Below, one piece after another: positions 56,813 to 64,000 of a stretch of DNA of 64,000 bases. Source of the DNA: Schistocerca nitens (lineage: Eukaryota > Arthropoda > Insecta > Orthoptera > Acrididae); the NCBI RefSeq assembly GCF_023898315.1, contig NC_064614.1, forward strand, positions 380,741,348 through 380,805,347, given 5' to 3'. The notes under the pieces are model-generated. The model had not been told where the DNA came from. It was given only the letters and a program-made list of their open reading frames with translations, and did not search any database. The first letter of the stretch is position 1. Each line of letters begins with the position of its first letter. The translations under genes were made by a program, and so were the position numbers.

Positions 56813-57529
56813 GGATGGAGCGTGGATCTCGACAGAATCACGAAGCTTGTTTCACCGCAGGGAGCCAACGGCTCGTTTACTGCCTCAGGTGTCCCAAGTG
56901 AGAGATGACTGCGCAGTTCACGCTAGTTGGATTTGCCACATTTCCGGAGGCGGAGAAGGAAATACTTAGTTAAAAAAGTACGCTGCACTCATGTGAACTG
57001 TGCATGACATGCTATTAAAGGCCTAGGCCTTTCGTAGAAAGCTCTCCCATTGGGAGAACAATGTGAAAATTTCGAGGGAAGCGAGATTGCACAATTAACG
57101 TCATTTGTCTATGGAGATGGAGTTTGCGGTTAGGACAACTAAAATCAATGTTTTGAGAGTGGAAAAAACAATCCCTGTTTGTAGCAATACGATTGGCCGA
57201 CTCCAGTTTTGGAGGGAGGCAGTGTTCTTCGCAGAGAGGGGAGAGGTAGCTCTATATAAGCAACTGTCAGACAAGAAATGGCTCCCTCTCTCCGAAATGT
57301 TGTGTTGATACACGGAGGACTTAACATTCAGTGAGGCATGGGGAGAGATTTATTCTGTGGTCACTTTGATGACAATAGACTCTAAAGAGATCAGCTTCAA
57401 ATAAGATAAGAGTCTCGTGTATTCTCTGAGTGAAGAGATCGAGAAGAATCGCGTTAGTTAATATGGTCTTGCGATAACTGCAAGGGCATCACTGTGCACA
57501 TTGGCCCACCATCCAGGCGAGTGTACATA
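56813..57529. other. Unassigned interval
   Basis: Overlapping 60-70-codon frames at 57101-57327 on both strands, none recognisable. Confidence 0.3.
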
Positions 57530-58990
57530 GCCATTACAAGCAGACTATGGACAACACCGACAAAGATAATTCAGGTATACATGCCGACATCGCAAGCTGA
57601 AGATTAAGAGGCAGACAAAGTATATGAGGACATTCAAATGGTAATACAGTACGTAAAAGGAGATGAAAATCTAATAGTCATGGGGGACTGGAATGTAGTC
57701 GTAGGAAAAGGAGCAGAAGAAATTATTACAAGAAAGTATGGGCGTGGGACAAGGAATGGGAGAGGAGAAAGACTAATTGAGTTCCGTAATAAATTTTAGC
57801 TAGCAATAGCGAATACTCTCTTCAAGAGTCACAAGAGGAGGAGTATACTTGGAAAATGCCAGCTGATACGGGATGATTTCAGTTAGATTACATCATGGTC
57901 AGACAGAGATTGCAAAATCACATACTGCATTGTAAGGCGTACCCATGAGCAGATATAGACTCAGGTCACAATAAAGTAGTGATGAAGAGTAGGCTGAAGT
58001 GTAACAGCTTAGTAACGAAGAATCAATACGCAAAGAAGCGGGATATGGGAGTACTAAGCAATGACGAGATAAACTTGAAGTTCTCTAAGGCTATAGATAC
58101 AGCAATAAGGAATAGCTCAGTTAGCAGTACAGTTGAAGAGGAATGAATCAAATGGTTCAAATGTCTCTGAGCACTATGCAACTTAACTTCTGAGGTCATG
58201 AGTCGCCTAGAACTTAGAACTAATTAAACCTAACTAACCTAAGGACATCACACACATCCATGCCCGAGGCAGGATTCGAACCTGCGACCGTAGCGGTCGC
58301 CCAGTTCCAGACTGTAGCGCCTAGAACCGCACGGCCACTCCGGCCGGCGAGGAATGAATCTCTCTAAAAAAGGGCAATCATAGATGTTGGGAAGAAAAAC
58401 AACGTAGGTCAAAGAACGTAGCTGCAGAGAAACCATGGGTAACAGAAGAAATACTTTAGTTGATTGATGAAAAGAGGAAGTACAACAATGTCCAGGGAAA
58501 CTCAGGAATACAGAAACACAAGTCGCTGAGGAATGAAACAAACAGGAAGAGCAGGTAAGCTAAGACGGAATGGCTGCATGAAAAATGTGGAGAAATCGAA
58601 AAAGAAATGATTGTCAGAAGGACAGACTCAGCATACAGGAAAGTAACACTAACCGTCGGTGACATTAAAAGCAAGAATGGTAATATTAAGACTGCAACCG
58701 GAATTGCACTGTTAAATGCAGAGTAGAGAGCGGATATGTGGAAAGACTACATTGAAAGCCTCTATGAGGGGGAAGATTTGTCTGATGTGATAGCAGAAGA
58801 AACAGGAGTCGATTTAGAAAATATAGAGGACCCAGTATTAGTATCATAATTTAAAAAGACTTTGAGGGACTTAAGATCAAATAAGGCAGAAGGAATAGAT
58901 AACATTCTATCAGAATTTCTAAAATCATTGGGGGAAGTGGCAACAAGACGTTGGTGTGAAGAATACATGAGTGTGGCGGACGAAAACAAC
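57530..58990 (+). mobile_element. RTE-like LINE (L2 family), 5' half
   Basis: The endonuclease reads QVYMPTSQAED, then VKGDENLIVMGDWNVVVG, then LDYIMVRQRLQNH, with SGHNK where SDH is expected. The linker reads DIKSKNGNIKTATGIALLN and the beginning of reverse transcriptase LRSNKAEGIDNILSEFLKS. Stops and frameshifts are frequent. It breaks off near 58990; a 3' half of the same family begins at 60839. A SINE-A is inserted at 58150-58348. Confidence 0.82.
58150..58348 (-). mobile_element. SINE-A nested in LINE
   Basis: The 12-bp perfect duplication GAGGAATGAATC is at 58138-58149 and 58349-58360. Confidence 0.94.
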
Positions 58991-60838
58991 AGTCTGCATT
59001 GCGGTGTTCAAAAGATTGGCATTCTTGACGACCGTTCACACTGCTGACACCCTCTGTGCGATTCAATCCTTCTCTAACGACGTAGTAGGGCTCCAGCTCC
59101 AGCAAACGAGAGCTGACCCCTTTGGACTGTAGCGCGACCGCAATTTTTTTCTCTGGCATTCAGAATGGAGCCATTAGGGACGCTCAGATCCATTCGAGTA
59201 AATCAGAACGTAATCCAAAGCAGTAAACTGCTTGATTCTTTTTCAGCCCTCCTACTTTACATACTGAGGTGTAATCGCAGGTGGAGTGGTGGCGCTGTGG
59301 GAGCGTCTTGCGATATTAACACATGCGTTAATAAAACGGCGAAGGATGTCAAATGAAGCACCTTTCAACAGTCTAGTTTCCAAACTTATTTTACTTGGCT
59401 ACCAGTTTCGGCGATTAACTACGTCATCTTCAGGCCCCTGACCGACCAATAGGAAGATTCCATCTCGGTTCTGGTCAAAAGAGGGGCCAGCAATACAGGT
59501 ATTAGTAGATTTATGCTTGCTATAGCGATCACTTCAACGATGATCTGCCGACTGTTCTAGAAACTGGAAATCAAATAGAATAAGTTTGGAAACCAGACGG
59601 CTGAATGGTGTTTCATTTGACATCCTGTATCAAACAGAGGAGTCCCGTAACCATCTCTGAAAAGATGGACATACAAAGAACACGGCAAAGTGTCCCTGTA
59701 AGATCCAGTACGGCCGCCCCTTCGACACCACTCTGATTCCACAGTTAGATGCTGGAAGAAGCAACGTAGTTTCTTTCAGCTGAATGGTGTTGAGGGGTTG
59801 TCTGCCCACAGACGCCTAGAAATTGGTCAAGATTTGTCTTTGTACAGGTACATATTTAAAGTGCTCAACAAAAGACTGCAGATGGCACTAAAGTTGTTAA
59901 TGAATGGGAAGGGGCTGAGAGGGGTTTTAAAGGGCCCTATGCCGTTTTCTTTACTGATGTGTCAATTTCGCCCCTCCATAACCTCTTCCCAACCTCCAGT
60001 GATCACGCCAAAGGCAGACGCGAGACAGGAGTGCTGAGAAAGCCTAAACACCCTCTGCTTCTTCAACTCACGTGCAAATCTCGTTGGATGGTTTTTAACG
60101 TCCCCCAGTCGTTCCACCTGCATACTAGAGCAAAACCTGTGGTCGTGCTACGCTCCAAAGGGGTTAGATAACGTTCATGGCGTTTCCGTCCCACAATGTT
60201 CTTGGAGAACTGAATCGTGCAGGGGTATCAATGGTGTTGAGGTTATCGAGAACGTCACAATGCAGTATATCGCTCTGTAAACTGTCACATGTGTAAGTGG
60301 GAATGGGTATTTTCTCTGACGTCCTTCATTCCACCTCCTGAGGCCTTTTAGTGTGGATTCTGAGCGGCGGTGTGTGTGTGCAATGTTTCGCCCGGCCACC
60401 TATAAGACAACCGCGTGATTTCAACACTGTACGTCGTGGTTCTCACCTCAATCGCAGAGGCGTTCTGAGAAGGGGTGAGATGTGGGTAAAGAGGGCTTTT
60501 GTGACGACCTTCTCTTTGTGTTACACTTCTACGGTGGCGTTTGCAAAATTGTGGTAAAATTTGTTGCTAATATGACATCACTAACCCACCTTATACCTCA
60601 CATCAAGTTGTGGCCTTCTTTTCGCATGAGTCGTCGTTGAGCCTGAGTGTGAGGTCGCAGAGCGCCACTCTCTTCCACCATTGCAGAGAAAGGTTGTAGG
60701 CAGCTTTGAGCCTTATTTAACACTTCTGCGTCGCAGAAGACGAAAATTATGGGGTTTCGAAAAAGTGACTCTTTAATTCTTTTGCACAGTGTATTTAATG
60801 TAACTACGCTGTTGGTGAATAGTCCCCCTACCAGTGTA
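58991..60838. other. Unidentified block replacing the middle of the LINE
   Basis: It lies between the 5' and 3' parts of the L2 LINE, where the reverse-transcriptase core should be. It contains a foldback at 59341-59632; the rest is unassigned. No duplication links the two LINE halves, so deletion with insertion, or two separate LINE fragments, are both possible. Confidence 0.4.
59341..59632. mobile_element. Foldback (MITE-like) element
   Basis: Inverted arms of about 60 bp: AGGATGTCAAATGAA...CACC and TTTCCAAACTTATT appear on the left, and the reverse complement at 59570-59632. The spacer holds ACCAGTTTCGGCGATTAACT followed by CATCTTCAGG. Confidence 0.78.
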
Positions 60839-61672
60839 AGACAGGGATGAAGACTTTCGCCCCTACTGCTCAATCTCTAAATCCAAGAAACAATGCTGGA
60901 AGTAAAAGAAAGTTTCAGAAGTGGAATTAAAATCCTAGGTGAAAGGATATCAGTGATAAGATTCGCTTATGACTTGCTATCCTGAGTGAAAGTGAAGAAG
61001 AATTACATGATCAGCTGAATGGAATGAACAGTCTAAAAGTACAGAATATAGATTGAGAGCAAATCGAAGAAAGACGAAAGTAATGAGAAGTAGCAGAAAT
61101 GAGAATGGCGAAAAACTTAACATCAGGATTGATGGTCATGAAGTAGATGAAGTTAAGGAAATTTACTACCCAGGCAGCAAAATAACCAATGACGGACAGA
61201 GCAAGGAGGACATCAAAAGCAGACTAGCATTGGCAAAAAGGTCATTCCAGGCCAAAAGAAGTGTAGTGGTATCTAACATAGGCCATAATTTGAGGAAGGA
61301 ATTCCTGATAATGTACATCTGGAGCACAGCATTTAATGGAAGTGAAACTGGGACTGTGGGAAAACTGGAACAAAAGAGAATCTAAGCATTTGAGATGTGT
61401 TGCTACAGACGAACGTTGAAAATTAGGTGTTTTGATAAGATAAGGGATGAGGAGGCTCTACGCAGAATTGTAGAGAAAAGGAATCTATGGAAAACACTGA
61501 CAAGGGAAAGGGACGGTCAAAAACTGTAGAGGAAGACAGATATTGGAATACATGCAGCAAATAATTGAGAACGTATGTTGCAAATGCTACTCTGAGATGA
61601 AGAGTTTGGCACAGGAGAGGCATTCATGGCGGGTCGTATCAAATCAGTGAGAAGAGTGATGACTAAAAAAAA
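60839..61672 (+). mobile_element. RTE-like LINE (L2 family), 3' half
   Basis: It begins at a GTAAGACAGGGATGAAG block (VRQG motif). The catalytic region reads IRFAYDLLS where FADD is expected. A clean stretch at 61053-61385 reads ANRRKTKVMRSSRNENGEKL, GSKITNDGQSKEDIKSRLAL and LEQKRI before a stop. The 3' end is a short A-run near 61662-61672. Confidence 0.82.
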
Positions 61673-62472
61673 AAAGTTATTATTTGCAGTCAGCGATCAC
61701 TCACGATAATCCATCCTAACGCGAGGAAGAAATGTTACTGCACATAATTTCATAAGTAACAACAAATATGCGGCAACAAAAACAGACTTGGCCATAAACC
61801 TAGAATAAGTTGAAGCTAGAGTCATCCAAATCTCGCAATGTTGGCACTCAGTAGAGTCAATGGCGTCGTTTGCACGACCGACATGTTTCGAGGAATTTGG
61901 CTTTCTCGACAGCCGAAGTCGATGCTGTGGCATACATGTATCCATTCAGTCAGCAGCACACGTCGTCACACCGTCGACGTGGGCTAGGCACTATCCACTG
62001 CAGGAATCCTACATCAATACAAGACTGGAACAGCATAGAGTATTTAGAATTCAACAATGCTACCACTGATTTCCAATCAAGATTAGGTTGCATATCCAGT
62101 ATCCAATAGTCACTGTGTACGACTCTTGTAATAATAAAAGTATGCACATGTGTACTACACATACGATAAATACTTTTTTCATATTTTTAAAATGAAGTGT
62201 TGCAAATGAAAAATAAATTAATTTTTGTAATAAATTCTAAATTCTCTTTGGATGTATAGTATCTGTTTTTTGTTTTTGTTTAAAAAGATTGATTGATTCA
62301 TCTATAGTTATAATCGATAGTAAAGAGCATGTAAAAGTAAATAGGATAACATGACAAGTCCCTCTGTTCTACAATAATGGTGTTTAAAACTGCAGCACCT
62401 TGAATTCACAATGCTGCAATCGTGAAATTGGTATGAAGTGTACTACATTTTTGGAAGTGTGGATGTTTACTA
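61673..62472. other. Unassigned interval
   Basis: Frames of up to 82 codons on both strands at 61697-62162, no recognised motif. Confidence 0.3.
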
Positions 62473-62474
62473 TA

Positions 62475-63141
62475 AGGGGCGATCAAAAATTTTCCATTAG
62501 TGGGCGTTGCTGCAGCTTTTATGCAACATAGCGCAACTCCGATGCGGATATATAAGCACTGACATGAAGGCAAGCGATTAGTGTTGCATTCATGTCTTTC
62601 TGATGTACATGTGGTAAGTATGCAGAAATGTGAACTATGATGGCATTATTACCAAATGCATCCAAACTGGACTAATGTTCTGTTAGTCTTCTCTTGGTTG
62701 CTGAGAACAAAGAAAGGGCGAGGGGCAGCATGTCTGCCGAAAACCACTGCAGTGGAATGGTGCGCCAAGTTCCGTGCTGGTCGCGAATCAACACAAGACA
62801 CCAGTCGATCTAGGAGGTCAGCCTAATCCATTGCGGATGATGCCAACTCACGTGGGACACACTGAAGTACCCGCACTATAGACCTCATCTTTACGCTTGT
62901 GATTTTCACTCCTTTGAACCCTTACAAATGGCCTTGAAGAGCCGACAATTCCTGTCGTACGAGGATATGCAGGAGGCAGTTACTGACTCTTCATGCATCT
63001 GAACTTGGTGTTTCACCAAACGTTTATCTTCAATCCAGTGCCTTTGTAAGATGATTGACTCAGTGCTCATGGCGATTTTGCTTGACTGGCATATCGATTA
63101 TAGATTTCAAGGCCCTTGAATGGAATTTTTTGATCGCCACT
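62475..63141 (-). mobile_element. Internally deleted mariner-type element
   Basis: Left end AGGGGCGATCAAAAATTTTC and right end the reverse complement of AGTGGCGATCAAAAAATTCC. TA at 62473-62474; the right TA has become CA. At 667 bp it keeps plus-strand scraps of transposase: AVEWCAKFRAGRESTQDTSR near 62750 (DNA-binding end) and then, after a deletion, KSRQFLSYEDMQEAV near 62940 (C-terminal region). The remnant coding is on the plus strand, so the strand of the element is better read as plus; the terminal repeats are symmetrical. Confidence 0.72.
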
Positions 63142-63143
63142 CA

Positions 63144-64000
63144 CATTTCAGCGGAACCGTGCAAAGTAGGTAGACGTAGCGCTATCTACATTCTGAGTAT
63201 AAGGAAAGATTATACAGCGGATTTCTCTATCAGGAACAGCATTTGACTTTTAGCTGTTTGTACGATGGTCATGTAATGTCTTGTGTAATAAGAAGAAACG
63301 TCTATCAGCAAGTGATGGAATTCGACAGACCGGAGATTATCGTTCTGTGACATTTCTGCTCTCGGTGATCGGGACCTCACAACTGAATTGAGAATGTAGA
63401 ATCGATCGATCCAGGAGGGACAAAACGGCGTCATAGTGTTTTCATCAGCCCAACGCACTAGCGCCAGAGAGGATAGATATTGTTTTTCAGCTGTAAACTA
63501 TCATACAGCCACATCACGTATCATAGATCAGAAAAGTGACTCGTTAGGAGCAAGACAACAACCGACATCGACTGTGCAACGAAGTCTGGAGCGTGGCAGA
63601 CAGACAACAAGGCGAACCTTGTGCGGGTTCTCTTGAAGTGGAGTAAAGGAATGAGCACCGACAGTCGTGCGCCCAACGAAAACGCTGGAAACGGGAGGGG
63701 CACTGTGTAGATTTTTCAAATGTGTCTTGGTTCCCCATGCAGCATCACGATCGATGTGTACGTGGAGGGGGCATCCAACTAGACTGAATGTTTCCAGATT
63801 GCATTCATCATCATAATCTGATCCCAGCACCTAGCGTGAAGGTAAGGGGTGCCACTGGGTGATAATACTATCCCTTATGACTCCTACAGCAGGTAACTTG
63901 AACAGGATGTTAAACATTTGTGACGTGTTAAGACTGGTCGAGATCTCCGTGACATTATCTGTCAAGAAGATGACACAAAAATTTCTGTTACCCATGCTGT
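63144..64000. other. Unassigned end of window
   Basis: Several 60-100-codon frames on both strands (for example 63528-63830, minus) overlap each other without recognisable domains. Confidence 0.3.

Noticed and set aside
61053-61385. Independent 110-codon gene
   Set aside because: It is the C-terminal part of an RTE-like reverse transcriptase, collinear with 19850-20206.
63528-63830. 100-codon minus-strand frame near the window end
   Set aside because: Three overlapping frames exist here with no motif; could be part of an element extending beyond the window, but unsupported.

Overview
The window looks like a piece of a large, repeat-filled insect genome. I found no host gene I could defend. 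The coding-like sequence I could recognise is a transposase, LINE endonuclease or reverse-transcriptase remnant, and all of these are broken by stops, frameshifts, deletions or later insertions. An orthopteran (grasshopper or locust type) is my inference. It rests on the very dense Tc1/mariner, RTE-like LINE and tRNA-headed SINE content and on recognising the dominant SINE; the sequence alone does not prove it.

Layout. 1-7 kb: two inverted copies of one Tc1-like family (321-1546 and 5603-6841), a foldback element, a SINE and a second Tc1-like family (3152-4337). 7-13 kb: a Tc1-like element split by a SINE (7779-9355), nested tRNA-like repeats around a 44-bp palindrome, and a Tc1 derivative made of two head-to-head C-terminal halves (11131-13033) with a mariner remnant inside it. 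14-17 kb: a Tc1-like element split by a hAT element with a perfect 8-bp target duplication. 18-21 kb: an old RTE-like LINE and a fragment of another LINE. 22 kb: a 15-bp minisatellite. 23-28 kb: a mariner with long terminal repeats, a Tc1-like element carrying three separate SINE-type insertions, and a second copy of the inverted Tc1 derivative. 28.5-31.8 kb: a full-length RTE-like LINE flanked by an 11-bp duplication. 32-41 kb: foldbacks, SINEs, a LINE 3' end and nested Tc1 copies. 41.2-46 kb: a second full-length copy of the same LINE, split by a SINE and by a 1.2-kb SINE-bounded composite. 46.7-64 kb: foldbacks, another Tc1 copy, a solo LTR with a 5-bp duplication, more LINE pieces and a deleted mariner.

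The commonest repeat is a roughly 200-bp tRNA-headed SINE (about 16 whole or partial copies). It has clear Pol III A and B boxes, and the complete copies are flanked by 11-15-bp duplications, so insertion order can be read directly. The most interesting signals are: (1) two SINE-bounded composites each carrying one outer target-site duplication; (2) two loci sharing what looks like the same inverted Tc1 junction; (3) SINE families that combine different tRNA heads with shared body modules; (4) paired inactivating changes in both full-length LINE copies. Boundaries of degraded elements are approximate. All homology calls were made by eye without searches.
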